Positions 26,554-37,122 of a DNA stretch of 64,000 nt are shown in pieces (positions within the stretch are counted from its first letter, which is position 1; every line of letters starts with the position of its first letter). Below the pieces are notes generated by a model. It was not told where the DNA came from and did not search any database. It worked only from the letters and a program-made list of their open reading frames with translations. Origin of the DNA: Azospira sp. I13 (lineage in GTDB: Bacteria > Pseudomonadota > Gammaproteobacteria > Burkholderiales > Rhodocyclaceae); NCBI RefSeq assembly GCF_003112695.1, contig NZ_BFBP01000009.1, forward strand, positions 36,740-100,739, read 5' to 3'. Both the position numbers and the translations under genes were made by a program.

Positions 26554-26976
26554 TTACTTGTATTCCCGCCATTCGGGCGGGGTATCGTCGTGGTCGCCGT
26601 GGGGGTGGCGCTCCCAGGCCTGAGCGTAGGCTTCGGAGGAGGACTTGATGGGCCGCTCCGGCGCTTCCAGGTTGTGCAGCTGGGTTTCTTCCACGTAGTA
26701 GATGAGGGCCCGCATGAGCTTGCTCATCAGGGTGTTGTCCAGGTGAAAGCCTTGGTCCACCAAGCCGGCTTCCAGGCCTTCCAGGGTGTAGTCGGTGAGG
26801 TCGTATTCCACGGCCACAGCCCGCTTTTCCAGCTCGGGGGCGGCTTCCAGCTTCTCCAGGCCAGTCAGCAGATCGGCGGCTTCAGGCACCTGGCCGGGGG
26901 GGAAGCGGGAAAAGAGGATTTCCCGCTTCTTTTGGGTTTCCAGACGGCGCGACAGCGTGGCGGCGACTCGTTTCAT
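26554..26976 (-). CDS. Conserved hypothetical protein
   Basis: A 140-residue acidic, probably cytosolic protein with predicted helices and no membrane segment or recognised motif. The first 30 residues are basic (KRVAATLSRRLETQKKREIL); the C-terminus is rich in His, Asp and Pro. It lies 25 nt after the ctpA stop and just before a terminator, so it is the last gene of the envC-ctpA unit. Coding is supported by typical codon use and tight spacing. I do not recognise the family. Confidence 0.7.
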   Translation of the reverse strand: MKRVAATLSRRLETQKKREILFSRFPPGQVPEAADLLTGLEKLEAAPELEKRAVAVEYDLTDYTLEGLEAGLVDQGFHLDNTLMSKLMRALIYYVEETQLHNLEAPERPIKSSSEAYAQAWERHPHGDHDDTPPEWREYK

Positions 26977-27001
26977 GGCCCTCTCCCCGAGGTGTATTGC
27001 T

Positions 27002-28420
27002 TTACGGCTTATTCTGCATGATCTGCAGACCCTTGAGAAGGTTGAGGGCCTGGTTCAGCTGGTAGTCGCTCTTGGAAGCCAGCTCCACCGGCGGCGGGGT
27101 GTCGGCCTTGTCTTCCTCGTCCTTGCCCTTCTTGCCGTTGGACTTACTGTCTTTGCTGTCCTTGGTATCCTTCAGGCTGCTGCGGGGCGAGGCTTCCTTT
27201 TCCTTGTCGTTGATCAGGTGGCGTTCCAGATCAGCTTCCCGCAGGCGCTCGGCAGAGGCGCCGTTGGCGCTCTCTTCCACGGTGATGTCCGGTACGATGC
27301 CCTTGGCCTGGATGGAGCGGCCATTGGGCGTGTAGTAGCGGGCGGTGGTGAGCTTGATGGCGGTGTTGCCGGGCAGGGGCAGCACGGTCTGCACGGAGCC
27401 CTTGCCGAAGGTCTGGGTGCCCAGGACGATGGCCCGCTTGTGATCCTGCAGGGCGCCGGCAACGATTTCGGAGGCAGACGCGGAGCCGCCGTTCACCAGC
27501 ACCACCATGGGCACCTTCTTCACTTCGGCGGGCAGGTTCTTCAGGTAGTCGTCCTTGTTGCCCCGCAGGTAATCGTCGGCACTGGCGAAGTACTGATGCT
27601 TGGCATCCGGGGTGCGGCCATCGGTGGCCACCACCAGGGCCTTGGCCGGCAGGAAGGCGGCGGAAACGCCGACGGCACCGTTGAGCAGGCCACCCGGGTC
27701 GTTGCGCAGGTCCAGCACCAGGCCCTTCAGGGCGCCTTCCTTGTAGAGGTCGGCAAGGTGCTTGACCAGGGCCGGGCCGGTGTTTTCCTGGAACTGGGTG
27801 ATGCGCACGTAGCCGTAGCCGGGCTCAGCCAGCTTGGACTTGACGCTCTGCACCTTGATCACTTCCCGGTTCAGGGTAACGACGATGGGCTTCTGCTCGC
27901 CCTTGCGCACGATGGTCAGGGTGATGGGGGTCTTGGGCTTGCCGCGCATGCGCTTGACGGCGTCGGAAAGGGTCATGCCCTTGACCGGGGTATCGTCCAG
28001 CTTGACGATCAGGTCGCCGGCCTTGAGGCCGGCGCGGAAGGCGGGGGTATCTTCGATGGGGGAGACGACCTTGACGAAGCCGTCTTCCATGCCGACTTCA
28101 ATGCCCAGACCGCCGAACTCGCCCTGGGTACCGACCTGCAGTTCCTTGAAGGAGTCGGCATCCAGATAGGAGGAGTGGGGATCCAGGTTGCCCAGCATGC
28201 CGGAGATGGCATTGGTGATGAGCTTCTTGTCCTCCACCGGCTCCACGTAGCCCTGCTTGATGGCATTGAAGACTTCGGCAAAGGTGCGCAGCTCTTCCAC
28301 GGGGAGGCCGGCCCGGGTGTCCTTCTCGGCCATGGCGGAAATCTGCACGGACAGAAGGATGCCGGCCACCATGCCGACACCGATCAATCCCACCTGCTTG
28401 AACGGCTTGCCCATCTTCAC
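27002..28420 (-). CDS. ctpA: Carboxy-terminal processing protease (S41 family)
   Basis: A 472-residue periplasmic serine protease with an N-terminal signal or anchor (about residues 9-30). A PDZ domain covers about residues 90-175 (GLGIEVGMEDGFVKVVSPIEDTP). The Ser-Lys dyad is in VNGGSASASEI (about 310) and GTQTFGKGSVQ (about 336). The C-terminal tail is highly charged (repeated KDSKDSK/KGKDEEDK). Such proteases trim cell-wall hydrolases and lipoproteins. It is encoded 10 nt after the envC-like gene, a conserved pairing. Confidence 0.94.
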   Translation of the reverse strand: MKMGKPFKQVGLIGVGMVAGILLSVQISAMAEKDTRAGLPVEELRTFAEVFNAIKQGYVEPVEDKKLITNAISGMLGNLDPHSSYLDADSFKELQVGTQGEFGGLGIEVGMEDGFVKVVSPIEDTPAFRAGLKAGDLIVKLDDTPVKGMTLSDAVKRMRGKPKTPITLTIVRKGEQKPIVVTLNREVIKVQSVKSKLAEPGYGYVRITQFQENTGPALVKHLADLYKEGALKGLVLDLRNDPGGLLNGAVGVSAAFLPAKALVVATDGRTPDAKHQYFASADDYLRGNKDDYLKNLPAEVKKVPMVVLVNGGSASASEIVAGALQDHKRAIVLGTQTFGKGSVQTVLPLPGNTAIKLTTARYYTPNGRSIQAKGIVPDITVEESANGASAERLREADLERHLINDKEKEASPRSSLKDTKDSKDSKSNGKKGKDEEDKADTPPPVELASKSDYQLNQALNLLKGLQIMQNKP

Positions 28421-28430
28421 GAAAAGTCTC

Positions 28431-30056
28431 CTACTTCAAGCTCGCCCATTTCAGCGGGTCGAGCGGCTGGCCTTGATGGCGAAGCTCAAAGTATAAACCG
28501 GATTCCGGGTTGCCACCGCTGTTGCCCACGACGGCCACCACGTCCCCCGGCTTCACCGTTTCGCCGACGTGTTTGTACAAGGATTCGTTGTTGCCGTAGA
28601 TGGTCAGATAGCCATCGCCATGGTCGAGAATCAGCAGGTTGCCGAAGCCCCGCATCCAGTCGGCGAAGACCACCCGGCCCGGCGCCACGGCATGGACATC
28701 GCTACCGCCAGCGGCGCGGATGAAGAGCCCCTTCCAGGAGCTGCCCTCCTGGCGAGCGGAACCGAAGCGATTGCTGACGGTGCCGCGTACCGGCAGGCGC
28801 AGGCTGCCCTTGAGGCGGGCAAAGTCACCATTGAAGCGCGGCAGGCCCGCCTCCGGCGTCTTCTCGTTGGCCACCCCGGCGGACTGACTGGGGGCAGGAG
28901 CGGCCTGGCCAGGGCGCTCCGCGGCCGCTTTGGCCTTGGCTTCAGCCCGGGCCCGGGCGGCCTGCTGGGCCGCTTGCTGCGCCGCCTGCTGGGCGATGAT
29001 GCGGGAGAGGCCATCGATCAGGCGGGTGAGGCGCTTTTCATCCTGCTGCAGCGCACCGATTTCCTTGCGCCGAGCCTCAATCTGCTGGGAAATCTTGCTC
29101 AGGGTGGCCTGGCGCTGGTTTTTCTGGCTCAACAACTGCTGATGCTGTTCTTTCTGGCGATTTTCCACTTCGGCCAGCTCGTTCTCCCGGTTGCGGGTGT
29201 CTTCCGCCAGTGCCTTCTTCTGCCGCAGGCTGCTGCCAATCTGCTGCAGCAATTCGCTACGGGCCCGGGCCACGGCGGAAAGGTAGTAGAGATCCCGGGC
29301 AGTCTGGTTAGGGTCGCTGCCGTTAAGCAGCAGGCGCAAGGGGTCGGAACCGTCGCCCCCATCCATGTACTGGCGGATGAGCAGCTGCTCCAGCTGGCTG
29401 CGCTGGCCGGCCAGGGTGCCCTCCATCTCACGGGCCTGGCTGGCCAATTGGCGCAGGCTGGCCTGCAAATCACCACGCTGCCCGGCCAACTGACGCAGAT
29501 CCCGGGAAAGGTTGGAGATGCCTTTTTCCGCATCCTTCAGCTGGTCGGCCACATCAGCACGGGATTCCTCGGCACTGGCCACCTCCTTGCGCAGGCTGTC
29601 GATACGCCCCTGCAGCTCCTTGAGGTCGGCCTTGGAGGATTCCGCCTGGTGTTCGGGATTGCCCCCCCCCGCCAGCTTGGCCCCTACGGCGACGCCGGCA
29701 CCGGCCGCCACCGCGGCTCCGGCCACGGCAGCCCCCTTGCGCCGGGGTTCGTTGCGGGGCTCGCTACGATTTTCGCTGCGTGCCGGCGCCGCCTTGGCCG
29801 CCGAGCTGGGGCCGGCCGCCTTGTGGGGCACAGGCTTGGCCATCCCCTTGGCCGGCGGCGCGGCTTTCACGGCGGCCTTGGCGGGCGTTTTGGTGGGGGT
29901 AGCTTTACTCGCGGGCTTGCTTGCCGGCTTGGCGGCTGCAGCCTCCCGGGGCTTGCCGGCGGCCAGGGCCTGGCCGCCAGTGACCGACAGCAGGACGAGG
30001 GGCATGCAGAGCAGCATCGCCGCTGACAGCGGCATCGGGCGACGGCTGGATTTCAC
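28431..30056 (-). CDS. envC: EnvC-like murein hydrolase activator (degenerate LytM)
   Basis: A 541-residue exported protein: signal peptide (to about residue 33), a long Ala/Lys/Pro-rich extension (about 34-135), coiled coils (about 140-350), an Ala-rich linker, and a C-terminal LytM/M23 domain (about 420-541). The M23 metal ligands are missing: YGNN replaces YxHL and SGLYFELR replaces the HLHFE motif. This is the pattern of EnvC, which does not cut peptidoglycan but activates amidases during cell separation. The N-terminal extension is not in E. coli EnvC (419 residues). It heads the operon with ctpA. Confidence 0.9.
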   Translation of the reverse strand: MKSSRRPMPLSAAMLLCMPLVLLSVTGGQALAAGKPREAAAAKPASKPASKATPTKTPAKAAVKAAPPAKGMAKPVPHKAAGPSSAAKAAPARSENRSEPRNEPRRKGAAVAGAAVAAGAGVAVGAKLAGGGNPEHQAESSKADLKELQGRIDSLRKEVASAEESRADVADQLKDAEKGISNLSRDLRQLAGQRGDLQASLRQLASQAREMEGTLAGQRSQLEQLLIRQYMDGGDGSDPLRLLLNGSDPNQTARDLYYLSAVARARSELLQQIGSSLRQKKALAEDTRNRENELAEVENRQKEQHQQLLSQKNQRQATLSKISQQIEARRKEIGALQQDEKRLTRLIDGLSRIIAQQAAQQAAQQAARARAEAKAKAAAERPGQAAPAPSQSAGVANEKTPEAGLPRFNGDFARLKGSLRLPVRGTVSNRFGSARQEGSSWKGLFIRAAGGSDVHAVAPGRVVFADWMRGFGNLLILDHGDGYLTIYGNNESLYKHVGETVKPGDVVAVVGNSGGNPESGLYFELRHQGQPLDPLKWASLK

Positions 30057-30200
30057 CCGATTCTCCGGGAGCGGGGCCGGCGGGCGATGATTGGGGGCAT
30101 GTGTGCGGGGCGTCGGGTGGCTGGGTGGGCTGGCGAGGTTCCCCGTTGACGTGGATTAAAGTGCCCCGGGGCCCGATAGGCTAGATTTCTCCGCTTATTT

Positions 30201-30206
30201 TATAAT
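30201..30206 (+). promoter_or_regulatory. Consensus -10 element upstream of the arsR-type gene
   Basis: A perfect TATAAT within an AT-rich stretch 90 nt before the regulator start. No clear -35 hexamer is spaced at 16-18 nt. Confidence 0.4.
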
Positions 30207-30295
30207 GAATTCGCCCCTTGCCACGAGTTTGCCCCGAGTTTGCCTAGTGCCGGAAAGCGGCCAGACCCGGGCGGGCGCACAGGAGAGTCACCACG

Positions 30296-30622
30296 TTGGA
30301 AGCCCCCGTCAATCTGATCGACAAGCAGGAACACATCGAACTGGCCGCCCGGGCGCTGAAGTCCATCGCCCATCCGCTACGGCTGAAGATTCTCTGCGTG
30401 GTCGGCGACCAGGAAGCCTGCGTGCAGGAAATCGTCGATGCCGTGGGTACCTCCCAGAGCAACATTTCCCAGCATCTGGCCATCCTCCGGGAAAAGGGCG
30501 TGCTGCTCACCCGCAAGGACGCCAACCGGGTCTATTACCGGGTGGGTGACGGCCGCATCCTGCAGCTCATCGGCATGATGCGGGAGGTGTTTTGCGGCCC
30601 GTCGGAGTCGCCGGATCGCTAG
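30296..30622 (+). CDS. ArsR/SmtB family transcriptional regulator
   Basis: A 108-residue winged-helix regulator starting at TTG, with AGGAG at 30281-30285 as ribosome-binding site. The core is ALKSIAHPLRLKILCVV and the recognition helix region SQSNISQHLAILREKGVL (about residues 50-67). Cysteines at about 38 and 44 are not in the classical metal-binding CVC motif. It lies 69 nt before the rhodanese gene; a sulfur- or redox-related role is plausible from that context but unproven. Confidence 0.88.
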   Translation: MEAPVNLIDKQEHIELAARALKSIAHPLRLKILCVVGDQEACVQEIVDAVGTSQSNISQHLAILREKGVLLTRKDANRVYYRVGDGRILQLIGMMREVFCGPSESPDR

Positions 30623-30691
30623 AATGCCCCCTTGGGCAGCCCTTTGCGGTAATCTTCCCCGGCTTTTATCCATCCTTCCACGGAGTTTCGT

Positions 30692-31108
30692 TTGGATTTC
30701 ATCAAGCAGAACATTTTCATCGTCGCCCTGGCCTTCGCCAGCGCCATGGCCCTGCTGGCTTCCTTCCTGCGGGGCGGCGGCAAGTCCGTCAGCGTGACGG
30801 ACGCCACCCTGCTGATCAACCGCCAGGACGCCGTAGTGATCGACGTGCGGGATGCCGCCGAATTTGCCACGGGCCACCTGCCCGATGCCCACCACCTGCC
30901 CCTGGCCAAGCTGTCGGAACGCCTGGCCGAACTGGAAGGCTTCAAGGATCGCCCCATCGTCGCCTGCTGCGCCTCCGGCGTACGCTCCGCCAAGGCCCGG
31001 GATCTGTTGCTGAAGGCTGGTTTCACCAAGACCGTCAGCCTGGCCGACGGTGTCGGCGCCTGGGAGCGGGCAGGCCTGCCCCTCGAGCGCGCCAAGAAAG
31101 AAGCATGA
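30692..31108 (+). CDS. Membrane-anchored rhodanese-like protein (YibN-type)
   Basis: A 138-residue protein with one N-terminal membrane segment (about residues 7-25) and a rhodanese domain. The active loop is CCASGVRS (about 96-103), with a conserved VIDVRDAAEFATGHLPDA. Start is TTG 30692 with GGAG six bases upstream. It occupies the place of E. coli yibN in the yibN-grxC-secB-gpsA cluster and lies 10 nt before grxC. Confidence 0.9.
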   Translation: MDFIKQNIFIVALAFASAMALLASFLRGGGKSVSVTDATLLINRQDAVVIDVRDAAEFATGHLPDAHHLPLAKLSERLAELEGFKDRPIVACCASGVRSAKARDLLLKAGFTKTVSLADGVGAWERAGLPLERAKKEA

Positions 31109-31118
31109 GGAATCTGCC

Positions 31119-31385
31119 ATGAAACGTGTTTTGATGTACTCCACCGCCGTCTGTCCCTACTGCATCCGCGCCGAACAGCTGCTCAAGAGCAAGGGCGTCG
31201 CCGACATCGAAAAGGTCCGGGTGGACCTGGAGCCGGAGCGCCGCGAAGAAATGATGGCCAAGACCGGCGGCAAGCGTACTGTGCCCCAGATTTTCATCGG
31301 TGACACCCACGTGGGCGGCTGCGACGACCTGTATGCCCTCGACCGGGCGGGCGGCCTGCTGCCCCTGCTGGCCGATGAAGCCTGA
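31119..31385 (+). CDS. grxC: Glutaredoxin 3
   Basis: An 88-residue dithiol glutaredoxin. It has the CPYC active site at residues 12-15, the TVPQIFIG cis-proline block and the GGCDDLYALDR glutathione-binding end. It reduces protein disulfides and glutathione mixed disulfides. ATG 31119 matches the family N-terminus; earlier in-frame starts would overlap the rhodanese gene. Confidence 0.96.
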   Translation: MKRVLMYSTAVCPYCIRAEQLLKSKGVADIEKVRVDLEPERREEMMAKTGGKRTVPQIFIGDTHVGGCDDLYALDRAGGLLPLLADEA

Positions 31386-31428
31386 ACACCCTGGAATTCC
31401 CTCAAATTAACGACTGGAAACACACACC

Positions 31429-31896
31429 ATGAGCCAAGCCGAAGCCCCCGTTTTCGCCATTGAAAAGCTGTACATCAAGGACCTCTCCGTTGAAGTGCCG
31501 AATGCCCCTCAGATTTTCCTCGAGCCGGAATCTCCCCAGGTGGACATCCAGCTGCGCAGCGAAGGCCAGGGCCTGGGCGACGGCATGTTCGAAGTGGTGC
31601 TGACCGTCACCGTCACCGCCAAACTGGAAGACGAAAAGACCGTGTTCCTGGTGGAAGCCGGCCAGGCTGGCGTGTTCCAGATTCGTAACGTGCCCGATGA
31701 AAACCTCGAGCCCCTGCTGGCCATCGCCTGCCCCAACGTGCTCTTCCCCTACGCCCGGGAAGTCATCTCCAGCGCCATCGCCCGTGCCGGCTTCGCCCCC
31801 GTAGTGCTGCAGCCGGTGAACTTCGAGGCCCTCTACATGGCCCGCCTGGCCGAAGCCGAGCAGAGCGGTGGCGCCGGCGAAGTCCCCATTCAGTAA
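31429..31896 (+). CDS. secB: Protein-export chaperone SecB
   Basis: A 155-residue homotetrameric cytosolic chaperone that keeps exported precursors unfolded and delivers them to SecA. Conserved segments include KLYIKDLSVEVPNAP, the VVLTVTVTAKLED strands and CPNVLFPYAREVIS. Length matches E. coli (155). It lies 43 nt after grxC in the conserved cluster. Confidence 0.97.
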   Translation: MSQAEAPVFAIEKLYIKDLSVEVPNAPQIFLEPESPQVDIQLRSEGQGLGDGMFEVVLTVTVTAKLEDEKTVFLVEAGQAGVFQIRNVPDENLEPLLAIACPNVLFPYAREVISSAIARAGFAPVVLQPVNFEALYMARLAEAEQSGGAGEVPIQ

Positions 31897-31958
31897 CCCA
31901 CCCGATCCGCCCTGTCGTTGCGTTGCCGTTGCGCGACTTTTTGCCCCGGAGGCCTGCC

Positions 31959-32429
31959 ATGAGCAAACATTGCACCGTTCGCGGCGCATTCCTGGTCTGC
32001 ACCCTGGCCTTCGGGCTGTCGGCCGGCAGCGCCCTGGCGGCCGACTTCCGCTCCGTCGAACCGGCGGAAGGCCCCGCAGCCATCCTCTACGACTCGCCGT
32101 CGAAAAAGGGTGTGCCCCAGTTCATCATCCGCCGCTACACCCCGGTGGAAGTGGTGGTCAGCCTCGAAGGCTGGGCCAAGGTACGGGATGCCGGCGGGGG
32201 CCTGGCCTGGATCGAGCGGGCCGCCCTGGCTGAACGCCGCACCCTGCAGGTGACGGTGGAACGGGCCGAAGTGCGCCAGTCGGCAGATGCCGCCGCTCCC
32301 CTGGTGTTCCAGGCAGAAAAGGGCGTCGCCCTGGAACTGCTGGAAACCGGGCCGGCCGGCTGGGCCAAGGTGAAGCACCGGGACGGCCAGAGCGGCTATC
32401 TGCGGGCCAACCAAGTCTGGGGCCTGTAG
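31959..32429 (+). CDS. Exported SH3-domain protein
   Basis: A 156-residue protein with a signal peptide (to about residue 27, SALA) followed by two bacterial SH3-like repeats (about 35-90 and 95-152), each with a GWAKV(R/K) core. Such proteins often bind peptidoglycan or act as periplasmic adaptors. GGAGG at 31948-31952 is placed 6 nt before ATG 31959. It is inserted between secB and gpsA, which are adjacent in E. coli. Confidence 0.85.
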   Translation: MSKHCTVRGAFLVCTLAFGLSAGSALAADFRSVEPAEGPAAILYDSPSKKGVPQFIIRRYTPVEVVVSLEGWAKVRDAGGGLAWIERAALAERRTLQVTVERAEVRQSADAAAPLVFQAEKGVALELLETGPAGWAKVKHRDGQSGYLRANQVWGL

Positions 32430-32532
32430 GGCACTGGGCCCTTGGCCTGCCGCTGCCTTGCGCCTCCCGTCTGCCCTGCCTTCTCCGTCATTCCCGCGCT
32501 CCGCGCCGTGATCCTCCTGTGATCGAATACCT

Positions 32533-33537
32533 ATGAATATTGCCGTTCTCGGCGCTGGCGCCTGGGGCACCGCCCTCGCCATCGCCTTTGCCGCGGCCCA
32601 CCGGGTCCGCCTGTGGTCCTGGGATGCTGCCCAGGGCGAGGAAATGTCCCGCCTGCGCGCAAATCCCCGCTACTTGCCGGGGGCCGCCCTGCCGAGCGAG
32701 CTGGAAGTCACCTCCGACCTGTCCCGGGCCGTCGCCGATGCCGACCTGCTGCTGGTGGCCACGCCCCTGGCCGGCCTGCGTCCGTCCCTGCTCAGCCTCA
32801 AGGACCTGGGGGCCGTCTCCGCCGCCCGGCCGATTCCCCTGCTGTGGGCGTGCAAGGGCCTCGAGGCCGGGAGCGGCAAGCTGCCCCACCAGATCGTGGC
32901 CGAGGAGTTGGGCACGGCCTATCCCTGCGGCGCCCTTTCCGGCCCCAGCTTCGCCGATGAAGTAGCCCGGCAGCAGCCCACCGCCATCACCCTAGCCTCC
33001 CTCGATGCCGAGCTGGCCGCCGAGCTGGCGCGCCAGCTGCACACGCCGCGCCTGCGCATCTACGCCCACGACGACGTGGTGGGGGTGGAAGTGGGCGGCG
33101 CCGTGAAGAACGTGCTGGCCATCGCCACCGGCATCGCCGACGGCCTCAATCTGGGCCTCAATGCCCGGGCTGCCCTGGTCACCCGGGGTCTGGCCGAAAT
33201 CGCCCGCCTCGGTGAAGCCCTGGGCGGACGGCGGGAAACCTTCATGGGCCTGGCCGGCATGGGGGATCTGATCCTCACCTGCACCGGCGACCTCTCCCGC
33301 AATCGCCGGGTCGGCCTGGGCCTCGGCCAGGGCAAGACCCTGAGCCAGATTCTCGGCGAACTGGGTCATGTGGCAGAGGGCGTCAGTACCGCCCGGGAAG
33401 TGGCACAGCTGGCCCGCCAGCGGGATATCGACATGCCCATCACCCTGGCCGTGGATGCCGTTCTGCACCACGATCTGCCGGCCGCCGAGGCCGTGGAGCA
33501 ACTCCTGGCCCGGGATCCGAAGGCCGAGCGGGACTAA
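32533..33537 (+). CDS. gpsA: NAD(P)-dependent glycerol-3-phosphate dehydrogenase
   Basis: A 334-residue cytosolic enzyme making sn-glycerol 3-phosphate for phospholipids. The Rossmann motif is [10 protein letters not shown] (residues 7-16). [19 protein letters not shown] and the catalytic-lysine block [12 protein letters not shown] (about 190-201) are all present. It closes the yibN-grxC-secB-gpsA cluster. Confidence 0.97.
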   Translation: MNIAVLGAGAWGTALAIAFAAAHRVRLWSWDAAQGEEMSRLRANPRYLPGAALPSELEVTSDLSRAVADADLLLVATPLAGLRPSLLSLKDLGAVSAARPIPLLWACKGLEAGSGKLPHQIVAEELGTAYPCGALSGPSFADEVARQQPTAITLASLDAELAAELARQLHTPRLRIYAHDDVVGVEVGGAVKNVLAIATGIADGLNLGLNARAALVTRGLAEIARLGEALGGRRETFMGLAGMGDLILTCTGDLSRNRRVGLGLGQGKTLSQILGELGHVAEGVSTAREVAQLARQRDIDMPITLAVDAVLHHDLPAAEAVEQLLARDPKAERD

Positions 33538-33654
33538 TCCCCTTCCCAAGCCCCGCCCCCCGACGCAGCACCGCGGCCGGGGGCGGGCTAGCTACGGCCT
33601 CTGCACCTCACGCGGCAGCAGCGGCGGTTCGGCACCCTTCGCCGGGCCGCCGAA

Positions 33655-33690
33655 TCGGTACCTTCGAGCAATTCGGTACCTTCGGGCATT
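33655..33690. repeat. Tandem duplication of an 18-bp unit
   Basis: TCGGTACCTTCGAGCAAT (33655-33672) is followed directly by TCGGTACCTTCGGGCATT (33673-33690), 16 of 18 identical. A looser related stretch lies at about 33629-33645. Confidence 0.75.
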
Positions 33691-33858
33691 ACCCCCCGTA
33701 CCCCCCATTTTTTGCGAGCCACGCTGCAAACCGCGCCAGCCGCCGAAGAATGGCTGGGGCCCATCAAGCCGGGCCAATCCTGCCTCGCCCACCCTCCCCT
33801 TCCCCAGCCATTCATCGGATCACCGGCACGCCACACCCTGCGCCCCCGACACCCCGCA

Positions 33859-33908
33859 AAGCCAACAGGGGCGCGGACCTCATTGAAGATCCGCGCCCCT
33901 GTTGGCTT
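33859..33908 (-). terminator. 19-bp perfect inverted repeat downstream of msbA
   Basis: A 19-base arm at 33859-33877 (AAGCCAACAGGG start) pairs perfectly with 33890-33908 around a 12-base loop. On the minus strand it is followed by only a short TTT, so it is a likely but not classical terminator; it sits 60 nt past the msbA stop. Confidence 0.6.
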
Positions 33909-33967
33909 CCAGCGGCAATGCCAGCAATAACCGCGACTAGCTTGCCTCTCCAGGCAGGCAGTGGTGG

Positions 33968-35716
<1,749 letters not shown>

Positions 35717-35778
35717 GGGGTGTGCAATCCGTGTTGAAGCGGGCGCTCCGGGGCTGGGGCGCCGTAAAGGGGGCAATT

Positions 35779-36357
35779 CTACCGGTTCAGGCCGAGAATC
35801 CGTGGCCCGTAACTGCCGAGGCGCACCTGGCTGACGGTGGCGAAATCAAAATGCAGGCGGTGCCAGTCCGCCGGTGCCAAGTCCAGCCAATGGCCGAAAA
35901 GGGCCTTGAGCACACCGCTATGGGTCACAACGACGGCGGCGCCGGCGTTGTCGTGGGCGGCCTGCAATTCCGCCAGCCAGTCCAGCACCCGGGTCTGCAG
36001 GGCCAGGGCCGTCTCGCCGCCGTGGGGTGCGGCCCCCGCCGTATCCTGGGCCCAACGGTCGAGGGCGTCCGGCTCCTGGCGGTGAATGTCATCCCAAGCC
36101 TGGCCTTCCCAGCGGCCGAAGTCCAGCTCCTGCAAGCGGGCATCGAGCCGGGGCGCAGGCCCCAGGGCTTCGGCCAGCTGGCGGCAGCGGCGCAGGGGGC
36201 TGCTGTGGAGGGAGGCATCCGCCGGCAGCAGCCCTGCTAGGCGGGCACCGTGGGGCGCCACCGGCTCCGCCAGATCCAGGTCAGCACGGCCGTAGCAGAT
36301 GCCTTCGGCCACCCGGGGTAAGGGGTGGCGGATCAGGAAGAGGTCTAGAGACTGCAC
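35779..36357 (-). CDS. cobC: Alpha-ribazole phosphatase-type histidine phosphatase
   Basis: A 192-residue histidine phosphatase. The nucleophile block reads LIRHPLPRV (RHP rather than RHG), usual for betaproteobacterial CobC. The second His is in VVVTHSGVLKAL and the Glu in LQELDFGRWEGQ. It removes the phosphate from alpha-ribazole 5'-phosphate or adenosylcobalamin phosphate. It starts at GTG and overlaps cobS by 13 nt, which ties it to cobalamin nucleotide-loop assembly. Confidence 0.9.
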   Translation of the reverse strand: MQSLDLFLIRHPLPRVAEGICYGRADLDLAEPVAPHGARLAGLLPADASLHSSPLRRCRQLAEALGPAPRLDARLQELDFGRWEGQAWDDIHRQEPDALDRWAQDTAGAAPHGGETALALQTRVLDWLAELQAAHDNAGAAVVVTHSGVLKALFGHWLDLAPADWHRLHFDFATVSQVRLGSYGPRILGLNR

Positions 36358-37118
36358 AGCAGCCCCAGGTAGAAGGCCAGCTCACTCACCTGCTGGGTGG
36401 CCCCCAGGCAGTCGCCGGTATAGCCCCCCAGACGGCGGGCCATCTGCCGGGCCAGCCACAGGGTGGCCAGGAGAGCCAGGAGCAGGCCCAGGCCGATGGC
36501 GGCCGGGGAAAGGAAAGGCAGCAGCAGGGCGGCGCCAAGCAAGCCGACCAGGGCGACCCACAGCAGTTCGCTCCAGGACAGGCAGGTGGCGACGGGCCGG
36601 GCTTTGGAAGCACCTTCGTCCCGGGCGTAATCCAGCGTCTTGAGCAGGCTGGCAGCACAGCTGCGGGAGACGGCGTGCCCGGCTACCAAGGCCGCCGGCA
36701 GCGCGACGGCAGGCAGTTCCAGCAGGGCCAGGAACTTGCCGAGCAGGGCCAGCACCAGGGCAATGACGCCGTAGCTGCCGACCCGGGAGTCCTTCATGAT
36801 GGCCAGCACCTGTTCCCGGGTCCAGCCGCCACCAAAGCCGTCGGCCATGTCGGACAGGCCGTCTTCGTGGAAAGCGCCGGTGACGTAGAGGCTGGTGGCC
36901 ATGGCCGCCAGCACGGCCAGGGGCTGCGGCCACAGCAGGGCCGCAGCCATGCCGGCGAGCGCCGCCAGGGCGCCCACCAGGAGGCCCACGCTGGGCAGGT
37001 GGCGGGCTGCCTGCTGCAGCCCTTCGCCGGAATGGCCCACCCAGGCGGGCACCGGCAGGCGGGTGAAGAAGCCCAGGGCGGTGAAAAAATAGCCGATTTC
37101 CCGCTTCAGGGCTGCCAC
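36345..37118 (-). CDS. cobS: Adenosylcobinamide-GDP ribazoletransferase
   Basis: A 257-residue polytopic inner-membrane enzyme joining adenosylcobinamide-GDP to alpha-ribazole. FFTRLPVP near residue 15, GAFHEDGLSDMADGFGGG (about 75-92) with the metal-binding Asp/Glu, and MKDSRVGSYGV are diagnostic. GTG 37118 is chosen because AGGAGG lies 9 nt before it inside the cobT end. There are 4 nt between the cobT stop and this start. Confidence 0.94.
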   Translation of the reverse strand: MAALKREIGYFFTALGFFTRLPVPAWVGHSGEGLQQAARHLPSVGLLVGALAALAGMAAALLWPQPLAVLAAMATSLYVTGAFHEDGLSDMADGFGGGWTREQVLAIMKDSRVGSYGVIALVLALLGKFLALLELPAVALPAALVAGHAVSRSCAASLLKTLDYARDEGASKARPVATCLSWSELLWVALVGLLGAALLLPFLSPAAIGLGLLLALLATLWLARQMARRLGGYTGDCLGATQQVSELAFYLGLLCSL

Positions 37119-37122
37119 GGAA

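Larger units (their letters stand above)
33538..33967. other. 430-base convergent gap with hairpins and a tandem repeat
   Basis: No gene is supported between gpsA and msbA. The gap holds a 9-bp GC stem (33552-33560 with 33579-33587), a tandem 18-bp duplication, and a 19-bp inverted repeat close to msbA. Confidence 0.6.
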
